A stretch of DNA of 33,053 bases, taken from an uncultured Pseudomonadota bacterium (GTDB lineage Bacteria; Pseudomonadota; Gammaproteobacteria; Steroidobacterales; Steroidobacteraceae). The stretch's first letter is position 1. Each line of letters opens with the position of its first letter. Below are positions 1-10,215 of this stretch, piece by piece. The translations under genes were made by a program, and so were the position numbers. The stretch is taken from contig CAIPVV010000039.1 of NCBI GenBank assembly GCA_903868595.1, positions 1-33,053 of the forward strand, in the 5' to 3' direction. The notes beneath the pieces were generated by a model, which worked only from the letters and a program-made list of their open reading frames with translations, ran no database searches and was not told the origin of the DNA.

Positions 1-513
1 CGCCCGGTTGTCGGCCGTCGTCAGCCGAGCATGAGTCCAACCTGACCTGACCAGAACTCACGACTCATACACCACGCGCTGGGACACGATCCCCATGCGG
101 GCACTGCCAGCGTAGGGGCGGGAGAGGTTCCATCAGGACCGCTGACGCAGCGTGGAGCGTCATATTCCACCGCGGTTGCTCGCGGATGGCCGGCGCGACC
201 TGTATGCGCGGTCTACCGACGTTGCAAACCGCCGCTGGAGGACAATTGAGCAGTGGCTGCATCCTCGCTCGGTCTGTTGCCGAGCGCCACGGGGCTGCGC
301 GACGCTGCATGTCGGCACGCAGGGTCCCGCGCCCTGAGTCAGGCGACCGCCCCGCAGCGCTTACCTTTTAGCCAGCCGAAGGCGTCTGCGTTCCCGCCGA
401 GTCATATGAATTCAAGAACTTCGATGCTAGATTCTTGGCCAGCAGCCCACGCTTACGGGCTGCTCGACCTGACCCCCTTGACACCGCCACCGCACAGCTC
501 TGGGAGCATCCGG
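1..513. other. left-end stretch without a convincing gene
   Basis: No reading frame here has protein-like composition or a family I recognise; the short frames on both strands are rich in Arg, Pro and Cys, as expected from GC-rich non-coding DNA. Two local signals are visible: an 8-base stem (441-448 with 457-464, loop of 8) with no T-run after it, and a TTGACA hexamer at 478-483 that could be a -35 box for the next gene, although no good -10 follows at the right spacing. A remnant of an older gene is possible but cannot be shown. Confidence 0.5.
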
Positions 514-1101
514 ATGCACCGCTTTACTCTTGGCATCGTGATCGCCGTGGGATTGATTCCCGCAGCGCATGCACAGTCCACACCGGACGCCTTCGACATC
601 TGTGCGCGGGAGCAGGATTCTGCAGCACGACTTGCATGCTTCGACAGGCAAGTTGCCGCGCGGCATGCGACGAACCCGCCCCCACCGGCAGCCCGGCGCG
701 CCGACGCCCCAACGAGCTCAGCCGCAGCAACTACACCAAAGGTCCTCGCCGCCCCTGCGCCAGTGCCTGCAGCTGGACCTGCGCCTGCACCTGCATCTGC
801 CGCATCGTCCGCAAGCGACGTCGGCTTGGACGCTCGGCAAATACGCAAGCTGCATCCGGAGCGCGCCGAGTCTGGTAAAGGCGGAATCAGCTTTGACGCC
901 AAGGTGGTCCGAGTTATTGCGCGCCGCCCGCTCATCTCAGCGTTTGAACTGGACAACGGGCAAATATGGGAGCAGAGCGAGGTCGTCGACGGCTTGTGGG
1001 TTAGGCCAGCGGAGAACGTCACGATCCGTGCAGGGGCGATGGGCGGCTTCATGTTGAAGAGCGCCGATGGCCACTTAGTGCACGTATGGCGAGTCAGGTG
1101 A
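514..1101 (+). CDS. exported protein of unknown function with conserved C-terminal domain
   Basis: A 195-residue protein. I chose the ATG at 514 because it opens a clear signal peptide (MHRFTLGIVIAVGLIPAAHA, cleavage after AHA); the longer frame upstream adds only low-complexity residues. After cleavage comes a short motif, CAREQDSAARLACFDRQVA, of the kind seen at the start of several exported proteins, with two cysteines that could form a disulphide. Residues about 45-100 are an Ala/Pro-rich linker. The last 65 residues (SFDAKVVRVIARRPL... LDNGQIWEQ... VTIRAGAMGGFML) resemble a small beta-rich domain found in exported hypothetical proteins of proteobacteria. No function is known to me. It is probably periplasmic. 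No operon partner is apparent. Confidence 0.75.
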   Translation: MHRFTLGIVIAVGLIPAAHAQSTPDAFDICAREQDSAARLACFDRQVAARHATNPPPPAARRADAPTSSAAATTPKVLAAPAPVPAAGPAPAPASAASSASDVGLDARQIRKLHPERAESGKGGISFDAKVVRVIARRPLISAFELDNGQIWEQSEVVDGLWVRPAENVTIRAGAMGGFMLKSADGHLVHVWRVR

Positions 1102-1607
1102 AGCGCTGCCCCCCAAGGCATAGGCGACACCACGATCCTTCATAACGCCGATGGGGCCGTTTTCCAGGGTCTGGAGGGAAGATCTTCCACGTCCTGGACG
1201 GCGGCTTCCCGGCATTCCTCAAAGACGCCAAGTTCCCCAACCGCAATGATGCCCTGGTGCCGATCAGGCCAAGGGTAGTCGGGAGTCTCCCGCGCGGACA
1301 CCGGCAAAGGCGATAGACCAACGACTGGCGGCATTGCACATGCCCCTACTCAAGCGCGGCAATGGTCCCTCGGAATCGCGCGGGCCCGGTCAACGCAGCA
1401 ATCAACTACAGCGGCACGGCAGCCTGAATGTACAGCGGACCACGTCCCGTCAGGCGCCGCATGCAGTCTCCTCTCGCCGCCGGGTCGACAGTGACGCCGA
1501 CTCCATGCCCCACCCCGCCGACCACGGAACGAACTCGGCCGGATCCTGAAAGCACGAGCTGCAAATACGCCCCTGCTGCCTCCGCAGCAGGAGCGCCAGT
1601 CCATGCC
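1102..1607. other. 506-base stretch without a recognisable gene
   Basis: Short frames exist on both strands, for example about 60 residues on the minus strand at 1140-1334 and a plus-strand frame around 1180-1310 containing HVLDGGFPAFLKDAKFP. Neither has a ribosome-binding site or a full domain. The composition is less GC-rich than the DNA right of 2.65 kb. It may be decayed coding DNA between the exported-protein gene and the desaturase gene. I see no terminator, repeat or RNA gene. Confidence 0.45.
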
Positions 1608-2648
1608 CTATCTCGGACCCGCAGTTTCGGCTGTTCTTACCAAGCCTGAATCCACGGGTGTCCGGGGACGCAGCGTGCGCGCGGCTTCGACAAAGGGACC
1701 GGATAAGAACCCCCAGAGCGTGCGATGGGGATTGTTGGAGCCCAACTCCTCCAGTGAGGCCCCGTAAATGATCCTTTCATTGGCCTTCGGGATGTAGAGA
1801 GTACCTGCCAGTTTGTCCCAAAGGCACAATCCGCCAGTGAGACCAAGGTTCTTATCCCGATGTTCCAGCAACGCACTGTGATGGATCTGGTGGAAATGCG
1901 GCGGGTAGAAGACCTTGTCCAGCGTCTTGCCGAACGAAAACTTCACGTGGGAGTGCTCGAACTGCTGCATGAAATGAAACACGGTGCCGATCACCACGAG
2001 TAAGCCCGCAGCGGTGGTGCTCGCATCGACGCCGCAGAGGTACATCAGACCGCCGCCCACGAGCCCACCACCCATGTTCATGTAGAGCAGGCGCACGAAC
2101 ATGTCGACCGGATGCGTACGGATGAATACCGGGTGCAGCGCTTCCGCCGAATGATGGCCCTTGTGGAATTCCCAGAAGAACGCGACCTTGTGACCCTGAT
2201 AGTGCCAGGCGAAACGCGCAATGTCCGTACCGAGCAGGGTGAATGCGATTTGCAGCGACACGGCCATCCACCCAGCGGGGACGTGTAGCGGAGAGTGACC
2301 GTAATGCCCGGCTAGCCAGACTTGCACCACTCCCGAGCCGACGGCCAAACCGGCGAACAGCACGAAGTTCAATACCCAGGAGATCGGTACCATCATCAGG
2401 TCGATCCGCACCGAAGGGGTCTTATATATCGACGCCGGCAGCAGATACTTCAGGCCCGACAGCGGCGAGAAACGGACCCCACGTTCGCGCACAAAGATCG
2501 CGTAGATCGCCATTCCAATCAGGAGGAACCAGAAATAGTTCCTCGCGAGCGCAGTAAATGAGCCGACTGCAAACGACCAAAATGGCTGGGCCGCGCCAGT
2601 GCTGTGTATTCCCAGATACGTCCAAAATACATCGGCGGCGTGGGTCAC
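1608..2648 (-). CDS. fatty acid hydroxylase / sterol desaturase family membrane protein
   Basis: Integral-membrane di-iron oxygenase of the fatty acid hydroxylase superfamily, which uses O2 to hydroxylate or desaturate lipid substrates. The 346-residue product carries the histidine clusters of the family: HYQGH (149-153), HKGHH (162-166), a middle His group (FHFMQQFEHSH, about 225-234) and HFHQIHH (251-257). Hydrophobic helices lie at about 25-55 and 85-110 and around 195-225. The substrate cannot be read from sequence. The frame starts at a GTG (2648) only three codons after an in-frame stop, and its first codons lie inside the 5' end of the divergent cyclase gene, so the original N-terminus may have been lost; a start further inside is also possible. 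Composition is lower in GC than the neighbour to the right. Confidence 0.85.
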   Translation of the reverse strand: MTHAADVFWTYLGIHSTGAAQPFWSFAVGSFTALARNYFWFLLIGMAIYAIFVRERGVRFSPLSGLKYLLPASIYKTPSVRIDLMMVPISWVLNFVLFAGLAVGSGVVQVWLAGHYGHSPLHVPAGWMAVSLQIAFTLLGTDIARFAWHYQGHKVAFFWEFHKGHHSAEALHPVFIRTHPVDMFVRLLYMNMGGGLVGGGLMYLCGVDASTTAAGLLVVIGTVFHFMQQFEHSHVKFSFGKTLDKVFYPPHFHQIHHSALLEHRDKNLGLTGGLCLWDKLAGTLYIPKANERIIYGASLEELGSNNPHRTLWGFLSGPFVEAARTLRPRTPVDSGLVRTAETAGPR

Positions 2649-4404
2649 CCAGGCCTACACGCGCGGCGCTACATCCGTCTCCTCGATCTGGCTGGCCAAC
2701 GGCCTGGCGCTCGGGTTCCTGCTGACGGCGCCGCGCTCGCGCTGGCCGTGGCTTCTGGCGGCGAGCCTGGCCGGCAACGTGGCCAGCAGCATCCTGTTAG
2801 GGGATGCGCCCGGGCTCATCGTGCGCGGGAGCCTGCTGAACCTCGCGGAGATCGCCTTGGCGGCCTGGCCGCAGGGCCGATCCCGGCTCGACTTAGCCGC
2901 CCTGGCGGAGGCCCGCAACTTCTGGCGCTTCCTGGTGTTCGGTATCGTGCTGGCGCCGGTGGCCAGCGGCGCGGTGGTCGCCGCGGACGCGTACGGGTTC
3001 GCCGGTGCCGCCTTCCTGCCGGTCTGGCACAGCTGGTCCACGGGGCATGCGCTGGGCATGGCGAGCATCACTCCGGTGGTCGTGGCGCTACGCGTCGACC
3101 GGTTCGGGGGGCTGTTCCGGCGCGAGAAGGCCTGGCCTCTGCTGGGGGGCGCCATCGCCGTGGTGGGCGTGAGCCTGGTGGTGTTCAGCCAGACGACCTA
3201 TCCCCTGCTGTTCCTGCTCTATCCCCCGCTGCTGCTGGTCGCGCTGCGGGGCGGATTCGCGGGCACGACGCTGTCGGTCCTGGTGGTGGTCGGCATCGCA
3301 CTCTTTTATACGGAGATGGGTCGCGGCGCCTTCGTGCTGCTGGCGGTCGCGGAGCCGGCCGCGCGCTACCGGGTCATGCAGCTGTTCTTCGGGAGCCTGA
3401 TGCTCTCGATGTTCCCGATCATGGTGTCCATCGCCGGCCGACAGCGGGAGCTCGTGGCCTTGGAGGCCATCAAGAACCAGTTGCGGGTGCTCGCGGAATA
3501 TTCCACCGACGTCATCATCCTGACCGACGCCAAGAGTCGCCTGCTGTACGTGTCCCCGGCGGTGCGGGAGGTGCTGGGCTTCACCCCGGAGGAGTTCCTG
3601 CAGCAGTCCTACCTGGACAGGGTGCATCCGGATGATGTGCATCGCGTGGCGTCGGTGCTCAACGAGACCGCCGAGTGGCGGCGCCTGACGCACGTCTATC
3701 GGGCGCGCCGCGCCGACGGGCAGGAAATCTGGGTGGAGACCCAGACCAGCCAGTTCCAGGAGGGCGCGCAGACAGGCCGCGTGGTCACGTTGCGCGACAT
3801 CACGCGTCGCCGGCAGGCGGAGCTGGCCCTGGAGCGAGCCAACCAGGAACTGGCCTCCCTCGTGTGGAAGGACGGGCTGACGGGCCTGGCCAACCGGCGC
3901 CGCTTCGACGAGGCCCTGGCCAGCGAGTGGGCGCAGGCCCTGCGCGGCGGCTATCCGCTGGCGATCCTGTTGGTGGACGTGGATCAATTCAAGCTCTTCA
4001 ACGACCATTACGGCCACCAGCGCGGCGACTACTGTCTCGTGACCGTGGCCGAATCGCTGGCCGCCGGAGTGACGCGCTCCGGGGACCTGGCCGCGCGCTA
4101 CGGCGGCGAGGAATTCGCCGTGATCCTGCCGCACACCCCGGTGGATGACGCCGCGCGGATCGCGGAGCGGATCCGCCAGACCGTCACCCTGCTGCGGGTG
4201 GAACACCGGGGCAGCCCCTACGGGGTGCTCACGCTGAGCGTGGGCGTGGCTGGCGCGACACCGCAGGTCGGCGGTTCCGCTCAGCAGATCGTCCGGGCCG
4301 CGGACGAGGCGCTCTATACCAGCAAGCGCGAGGGCCGCAACCGCACGACCGTGCTGGAAGTGCAGTGGTCCCAGGGGCCCGACGGCGTCGGCACTCTTAA
4401 CTAA
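2599..4404 (+). CDS. MASE1-PAS-GGDEF diguanylate cyclase, probably 5'-truncated
   Basis: Predicted inner-membrane diguanylate cyclase making c-di-GMP from two GTP. Order: MASE1-type multi-helix sensor (about residues 15-285), PAS domain (about 293-405; NQLRVLAEYSTDVIILTDA onward), GGDEF domain (425-590). The catalytic loop is GGEEF (502-506) and an RxxD product-inhibition site (RSGD, 493-496) sits just before it, so both catalysis and feedback control look intact. The reading frame opens at a GTG (2599) inside the opposite desaturase gene. MASE1 domains normally have a full first helix before the SIWLANGLALGF segment; here only about 20 non-hydrophobic residues precede it, so the N-terminus looks cut off. 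Whether this version is translated, and from which codon, is uncertain. Confidence 0.85.
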   Translation: MLCIPRYVQNTSAAWVTQAYTRGATSVSSIWLANGLALGFLLTAPRSRWPWLLAASLAGNVASSILLGDAPGLIVRGSLLNLAEIALAAWPQGRSRLDLAALAEARNFWRFLVFGIVLAPVASGAVVAADAYGFAGAAFLPVWHSWSTGHALGMASITPVVVALRVDRFGGLFRREKAWPLLGGAIAVVGVSLVVFSQTTYPLLFLLYPPLLLVALRGGFAGTTLSVLVVVGIALFYTEMGRGAFVLLAVAEPAARYRVMQLFFGSLMLSMFPIMVSIAGRQRELVALEAIKNQLRVLAEYSTDVIILTDAKSRLLYVSPAVREVLGFTPEEFLQQSYLDRVHPDDVHRVASVLNETAEWRRLTHVYRARRADGQEIWVETQTSQFQEGAQTGRVVTLRDITRRRQAELALERANQELASLVWKDGLTGLANRRRFDEALASEWAQALRGGYPLAILLVDVDQFKLFNDHYGHQRGDYCLVTVAESLAAGVTRSGDLAARYGGEEFAVILPHTPVDDAARIAERIRQTVTLLRVEHRGSPYGVLTLSVGVAGATPQVGGSAQQIVRAADEALYTSKREGRNRTTVLEVQWSQGPDGVGTLN

Positions 4405-6169
<1,765 letters not shown>

Positions 6170-6211
6170 ACGGCGACCTGGGTCGTCGCACTTCTGGAAG
6201 TGTGAATGAAC

Positions 6212-6245
6212 GGGGCAGGTGGGCAACCACCTGCCCCTTTTCTTT
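6212..6245 (+). terminator. rho-independent terminator after O-demethylase paralogue 1
   Basis: A perfect 11-base-pair stem (6212-6222 with 6227-6237) closed by a GCAA tetraloop and followed by TTTTCTTT (6238-6245). It lies 43 bases after the stop codon and on the plus strand has the classic form. The opposite hipA gene ends at 6337, and the minus-strand reading has no T-run, so it serves the demethylase gene only. Confidence 0.92.
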
Positions 6246-6336
6246 GGCGCTGTCGCCAAATCGTGGCAGTGCCGTCATCCGGACACTGCGAGGGGCGTCT
6301 CGCGCCCGTGCTTCGTAGACTCCACTGGACCGTTGG

Positions 6337-7656
6337 CTATCCAAGCCGCTTTGTCTGCGCGAGCAATCCGTTGAAGATGGGCTCACTTACCGCGGTCGGA
6401 AAGCCCGCGGGCAACCGTGCCGACACGGCCTCGAGCACGCCAGGTGTTTGAGTGATGAACTGTTGAATGACAGGTTCAAAGTCATCACCCATGCCGTTGG
6501 CTTTGGCCACCCCATTCCAGTGACGGCGCTGAATTTCTGCCAGCCGGGAGTGCGGGCTCTTGGCGCGCACGGCCATGGCAAGCTTTACCTTCTGCCACTG
6601 AAACATTTGGGGACCCTCGCCGATGACTGGCCACGCTGACATGATGTCGTAAAGGGGTGTCAGCCTGTACCGGCCCTCAGGCTCGATGAAGATGCTGAAA
6701 TTCTTGGCATGCCCGTCGGGAGCCGCCAGCAGCCAGAAAAGCAGCTGCGCAGCCAGAAACCTCTTGCGATCGTCCTCCGGGACATCACTTCCGCGCAACA
6801 CGCCGAGTATGGCGGACATCCCGGGACCACCACGGTCCTCGTACTTCTGCTCGCTGGGGATGCCCGATACCTGGCAGAAATCCTCCTGAGGCAGGCGCGC
6901 CCACCAGAGGTTATCTACCATCCGCCGATCAAAACGCTCCACGACCAGAACCTTGTGTCGCCCAAAGTGGGCAATCCGGCAGTTGGCAGTTGGCAGGCCG
7001 AACTGACCGGCGATCTGGGCGCATACCCACTCGTTCTCGACCGACGTTGAGAAATCCGCGCGCATTCCACCAACCTCGCCGAGCGGAAGCTTCAAGATGT
7101 GAGTCGTAGGGGTTGAACCCAATGGCTTACACCAGGAGTTCTGATGCCACAGCAGCGCCGTCTTCTCCTGCGCGCCAGCGATCGAGATGCGCAGATCCTC
7201 GTCCTGCGGGGTCCCGGGCGCCGGTTCAGCGATGGCATGGTCGAGAAGCCGCTCAACCTGTGCGTCGGTCAGCGCCTCGGCGTCGATGCGGCGAACATCA
7301 GGCGGCTGCGCATCGACGGGTAGCAGCTGCATGGCCCCCACGCAGTCGCGGCCGATCTTCTCCAAGAGGTCCAGGGCCTGCATTCCGGTGCCGAACTTAT
7401 GGGAAAGGCGCCTGCGGATAGCCCTGCTATCGGGCAGGAGGTTGTCAAAAAACGCCTCGACTCTCGGTCCCGTCAGCAGATCCGTGCCTTGCTCAAGGGG
7501 CAATGACAAAGACAACGGGCGCCGGAGCGGATTATCGAACCAACGCCTGTCATAGCGAAAACCATGGCCACGGGACGATGAGAATGACCATTCGCCCACG
7601 TGCTCGCCATTCATCCAGACCCAGAGCGCTCTGCGACTCGTCGGACGACCGGCCAT
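6337..7656 (-). CDS. hipA: HipA toxin, serine/threonine kinase of a type II toxin-antitoxin system
   Basis: In E. coli, HipA phosphorylates glutamyl-tRNA synthetase, halts translation and promotes persistence. This 439-residue protein aligns by eye with E. coli HipA through most of its length: ISIAGAQEKTALL holds the autophosphorylation serine and nucleotide loop (about 158-169), LPQEDFCQ and KYEDRGGPG follow, then the catalytic APDGHAKNFSIF and the metal-binding LTPLYDIMSAWP. Nothing essential is missing. The ATG at 7656 shares one base with the hipB stop codon; a GTG one codon earlier overlaps it by four. Either way translation should be coupled. Composition is less GC-rich than the flanking O-demethylase gene, which fits horizontal gain. 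Confidence 0.95.
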   Translation of the reverse strand: MAGRPTSRRALWVWMNGEHVGEWSFSSSRGHGFRYDRRWFDNPLRRPLSLSLPLEQGTDLLTGPRVEAFFDNLLPDSRAIRRRLSHKFGTGMQALDLLEKIGRDCVGAMQLLPVDAQPPDVRRIDAEALTDAQVERLLDHAIAEPAPGTPQDEDLRISIAGAQEKTALLWHQNSWCKPLGSTPTTHILKLPLGEVGGMRADFSTSVENEWVCAQIAGQFGLPTANCRIAHFGRHKVLVVERFDRRMVDNLWWARLPQEDFCQVSGIPSEQKYEDRGGPGMSAILGVLRGSDVPEDDRKRFLAAQLLFWLLAAPDGHAKNFSIFIEPEGRYRLTPLYDIMSAWPVIGEGPQMFQWQKVKLAMAVRAKSPHSRLAEIQRRHWNGVAKANGMGDDFEPVIQQFITQTPGVLEAVSARLPAGFPTAVSEPIFNGLLAQTKRLG

Positions 7657-7904
7657 CACCAGATCCCCGGGGGCTTGGTCTCAAGCGAGCGGGGCTTGAT
7701 GACAAGCTCCACACCCAAAGCCATCAAGAGGGTGAGCAGCTGATCCGTCATCACCCGCTCCGGGTGGTTTTCGATAGCCGAGATCCGCTCTTGGGATAGC
7801 CCGACCTTGCGGCCGAACTCGGACTGGCTCAGCCTTTGGGTGCGACGCAGGGCGCGCAGGGCCACCTTGAGCTGGGCCGGAGTCTGGATGGGGTAATCCC
7901 TCAC
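7656..7904 (-). CDS. hipB: HipB antitoxin, XRE-family repressor
   Basis: An 82-residue Cro/C1-type helix-turn-helix protein (RLSQSEFGRKVGLSQERISAIE, about residues 24-45) with the short C-terminal tail typical of HipB, ending in GIW; in E. coli HipB a terminal Trp contacts HipA. It should bind HipA and repress the operon by binding the palindromes upstream. The start is GTG at 7904, chosen because AGGAG (complement of 7912-7916) lies seven bases upstream. The first operator covers that ribosome-binding site. It is the first gene of a two-gene operon with hipA. Confidence 0.93.
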   Translation of the reverse strand: MRDYPIQTPAQLKVALRALRRTQRLSQSEFGRKVGLSQERISAIENHPERVMTDQLLTLLMALGVELVIKPRSLETKPPGIW

Positions 7905-7906
7905 GG

Positions 7907-8006
7907 ATATTCTCCTTTAAGAATATTCTAAGTATATTCGTTATCACGAATAGTGTGAGAACATTCGTTTAAAAGAATATAGTATTTTTATTCTTTTTTG
8001 AGAATA
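7907..8006 (-). promoter_or_regulatory. hipBA operator array: four palindromes with 27-base spacing
   Basis: Four copies of ATTC-N8-GAAT lie at 7909-7924, 7936-7951, 7963-7978 and 7990-8005. The interval from start to start is exactly 27 bases each time. The extended consensus is ATATTC-N8-GAATAT, with one or two differences in copies 2, 3 and 4. The E. coli HipB operators are TATCC-N8-GGATA, also four in number, so the spacer length and site number match while the half-site has changed. The first copy overlaps the hipB ribosome-binding site. The block is strongly AT-rich and must also hold the hipBA promoter; the outermost copy lies about 100 bases upstream of the haemoglobin gene. Confidence 0.88.
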
Positions 8007-8104
8007 TCCCAGGCGGCCCGGGCGGGGACTCCGCCCGACGGCAATCTCAGCCAGCCCCTACCAACACGACTTGTTGTCAGAGCCTTTTCTTTTGGGGAGT
8101 TGCC

Positions 8105-8515
8105 ATGAGCGAGACCGAGGCCACGACGGCCTATGCACTGATGGGCGGCCAGGAGACGGTGGACCGCCTGGTGGATCGCTTTTACGACCGGATGGAGGCG
8201 CTGCCGGAAGGGGCCGTGGTCCGTGCGATGCACCCCGGTGACCTCACCGCCATCCGCACGCTGCTCAAGAAATACATGGGTGAGTGGCTGGGCGGCCCGA
8301 AGCGCTACACCAGCGAGCGGGGCCACCCGATGCTCCGTGCCCGCCACCTGCCCTTCCCGATCGGCAACGCCGAGCGCGACGCGTGGATGCTGTGCATGAA
8401 CGGCGCGCTGGACGAGACGGTGAGCCACGTTGAAGTCCGCGAGCATGTCCGAGCCGCGCTTGCCAACCTTGCCGGCTGGATGCGCAATCTTCCCGCGGAA
8501 GAGCCGACCGTCTGA
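8105..8515 (+). CDS. group II truncated haemoglobin
   Basis: A 136-residue globin of the TrHb2 (trHbO) type, a soluble haem protein used for O2 handling or NO/peroxide defence. Visible family marks: LVDRFYDRM in helix B with the distal Tyr, a short CD-region, KKYMGEWLGGP, the proximal His in ARHLPFPIG, and the helix-G Trp of RDAWMLCM, characteristic of group II. The ATG at 8105 is preceded by GGGGAG. It stands alone between the divergent hipBA operon and the convergent aldehyde dehydrogenase gene, so its promoter must lie between the hipB operator array and the ATG. Its role here is unknown; oxygen supply for aromatic breakdown or nitrosative defence are guesses. Confidence 0.92.
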   Translation: MSETEATTAYALMGGQETVDRLVDRFYDRMEALPEGAVVRAMHPGDLTAIRTLLKKYMGEWLGGPKRYTSERGHPMLRARHLPFPIGNAERDAWMLCMNGALDETVSHVEVREHVRAALANLAGWMRNLPAEEPTV

Positions 8516-8703
8516 TTTGAAAAGCCCCCCAGGTGACGGCCAGTGGGCGCGCGCGTTCAACGCCTGGTCGGGAAGCACAGGCGCCGGCGGCCATGCGGGT
8601 CTTGAAGGGGATCTATTCGGCCGCGACTGGGGGGCGCGACGGCCCAGAGCGTAGCGCGGCGGGTCACGGGGCAGGCCACGCCAGCCCCGTGTACCGATTT
8701 GCG

Positions 8704-10173
8704 TTACGCGAAGTGGATCGTCTTGAGCTCAAAGTACGGATCAAGGCCCTCGATGCCACCCTCGCGGCCCTGGCCCGACTGCTTGAAACCGCCGAACGGC
8801 ATCTTGATGTCCACCACCAGGCCATTGACGGTGACGCTGCCGGAGCGCACGCGGCGGGCCACGGCGTAGCCGCGCTCGGCATCCTGCGTGTATACGGCGC
8901 CATGCAGTCCGTAGACGGTGGAGTTGGCCTTGCGCACGGCATCGTCCACGTCGTCGTAGGTGATGAAGGAGACGACCGGTCCGAAGATCTCCTCCTGCGC
9001 GATGGTCATCGTGGTCTCCACGTCGCTGAACACCGTCGGCTCGATGAAAAAGCCCTTGCTGAACTGCTTCGGGCGGCCACCGCCCAGCACGAGCGTGGCG
9101 CCCTCGGCCTGGCCCTTGGCGATGTAGCCCTGCACGCGCTCCAGCTGCCGCGCCATGGCCAGCGGACCCATGCCCGTGTCGGCCTCGAACGGATCGCCGA
9201 TCTTGATGCCGCGGATCGCGGCGACGTAGGCGTCCAGGATCTCCTGCTGGCGCGAGCGCGGCACCAGCACGCGGGTCAGCGAGAAGCACACCTGGCCGGT
9301 GATCGGCATCGAGTAGGGCACCAGGCTCTTGAAGGCCACGCCCAGGTCCGCATCCTCCAGCAGGATCGCGGCGGACTTGCCGCCCAGCTCGAAGCTCGTG
9401 CGCGTCAGCCGCTGCGCGGCCACGGCGGCGATGTGCTTGCCGGCCGCGGTGCTGCCGGTGAAGCTGATCTTGTCGATGCCGGGGTGGCGGATCAGGTAGT
9501 CGCCGACCTCGCGCCCCGCCGGCAGCACGTTGAACACGCCCGGCGGCAGGCCCGCCGCCTCGATGCACTCGGCCACGAGGTAGGCGTCCATCGGGGTCTC
9601 GGGGGAGGGCTTGGCGACCACCGTGCAACCGGCCGCCAGCGCGGCGGCGACCTTGTAGCACAGCAGCACCAGCGGCGCGTTCCAGGGCGTGATGGCCGCC
9701 ACGACCCCCACCGGCTCCTTGCAGACCCGCACCAGGCCGCCGTTGTCACGGCGCCGCTCCTCGACGAGCGTGGTCTGCTGGATCAGCTTGCCGTAGTACT
9801 CAAAGAGCTGCGGGGCCTGCATCGCGGCGTACTTGGTCAGGCCGATGGGTGCCCCGACCTGGCAGGTCCAGGCGTTGGCCAGCTCCGGCATGCGCGCCAG
9901 GAGCAGCTCGGAGACCTTCAGCAGGGCCTGGCCGCGCTCCTGGGCCGACATGCGCGGCCACGGGCCGTGGTCGAAGGCCTCGCGGGCGGCGGCCACGGCA
10001 CGGTCCATGTCGGCCGTGGTGGCATCGGGGAAGCGCATCAGGACCTGCTCGCTCACCGGCGAGATGACCTCCAGGACGCCCCCGCCGCTGGATTTGACCC
10101 ACTGCCCGCCCACAAAGAGTGCGCCCGGGGACTTGATGTGGACCTGCGGGTCCAGATTGCGGCTGTCAGTCAT
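8704..10173 (-). CDS. NAD(P)-dependent aldehyde dehydrogenase, possibly aromatic aldehyde
   Basis: A 489-residue ALDH-superfamily enzyme oxidising an aldehyde to the acid in the cytoplasm. It is complete: TPWN with Asn165, FTGSTAAGK cofactor loop (238-246), general base Glu262 in FELGGKS, nucleophile Cys296 in GQVCFSLTR, and EEIFGPV with the C-terminal PFGGFKQSG. ATG at 10173. The gene is divergent from the GntR regulator and the second O-demethylase, and the spacer carries the regulator's likely operators. This makes an aromatic aldehyde such as vanillin a reasonable substrate, giving the acid that the O-demethylase would use. That link is inference from context; sequence alone says only a broad betaine-aldehyde/benzaldehyde-like ALDH. 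Confidence 0.88.
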   Translation of the reverse strand: MTDSRNLDPQVHIKSPGALFVGGQWVKSSGGGVLEVISPVSEQVLMRFPDATTADMDRAVAAAREAFDHGPWPRMSAQERGQALLKVSELLLARMPELANAWTCQVGAPIGLTKYAAMQAPQLFEYYGKLIQQTTLVEERRRDNGGLVRVCKEPVGVVAAITPWNAPLVLLCYKVAAALAAGCTVVAKPSPETPMDAYLVAECIEAAGLPPGVFNVLPAGREVGDYLIRHPGIDKISFTGSTAAGKHIAAVAAQRLTRTSFELGGKSAAILLEDADLGVAFKSLVPYSMPITGQVCFSLTRVLVPRSRQQEILDAYVAAIRGIKIGDPFEADTGMGPLAMARQLERVQGYIAKGQAEGATLVLGGGRPKQFSKGFFIEPTVFSDVETTMTIAQEEIFGPVVSFITYDDVDDAVRKANSTVYGLHGAVYTQDAERGYAVARRVRSGSVTVNGLVVDIKMPFGGFKQSGQGREGGIEGLDPYFELKTIHFA

Positions 10174-10215
10174 CTTGCGTGCCCCCGTTGTTCAAGTTGT
10201 GGCGTGATGGTCGCC

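Noticed and set aside
441..464. Possible terminator hairpin
   Set aside because: The 8-base stem is followed by CGACCTGA rather than a T-run, and no gene ends just before it.
1140..1334. Minus-strand 64-codon frame and an overlapping plus-strand stretch with HVLDGGFPAFLKD that recalls rhodanese
   Set aside because: The similarity is a few residues only; there is no CxxxxR loop, no full domain and no ribosome-binding site.
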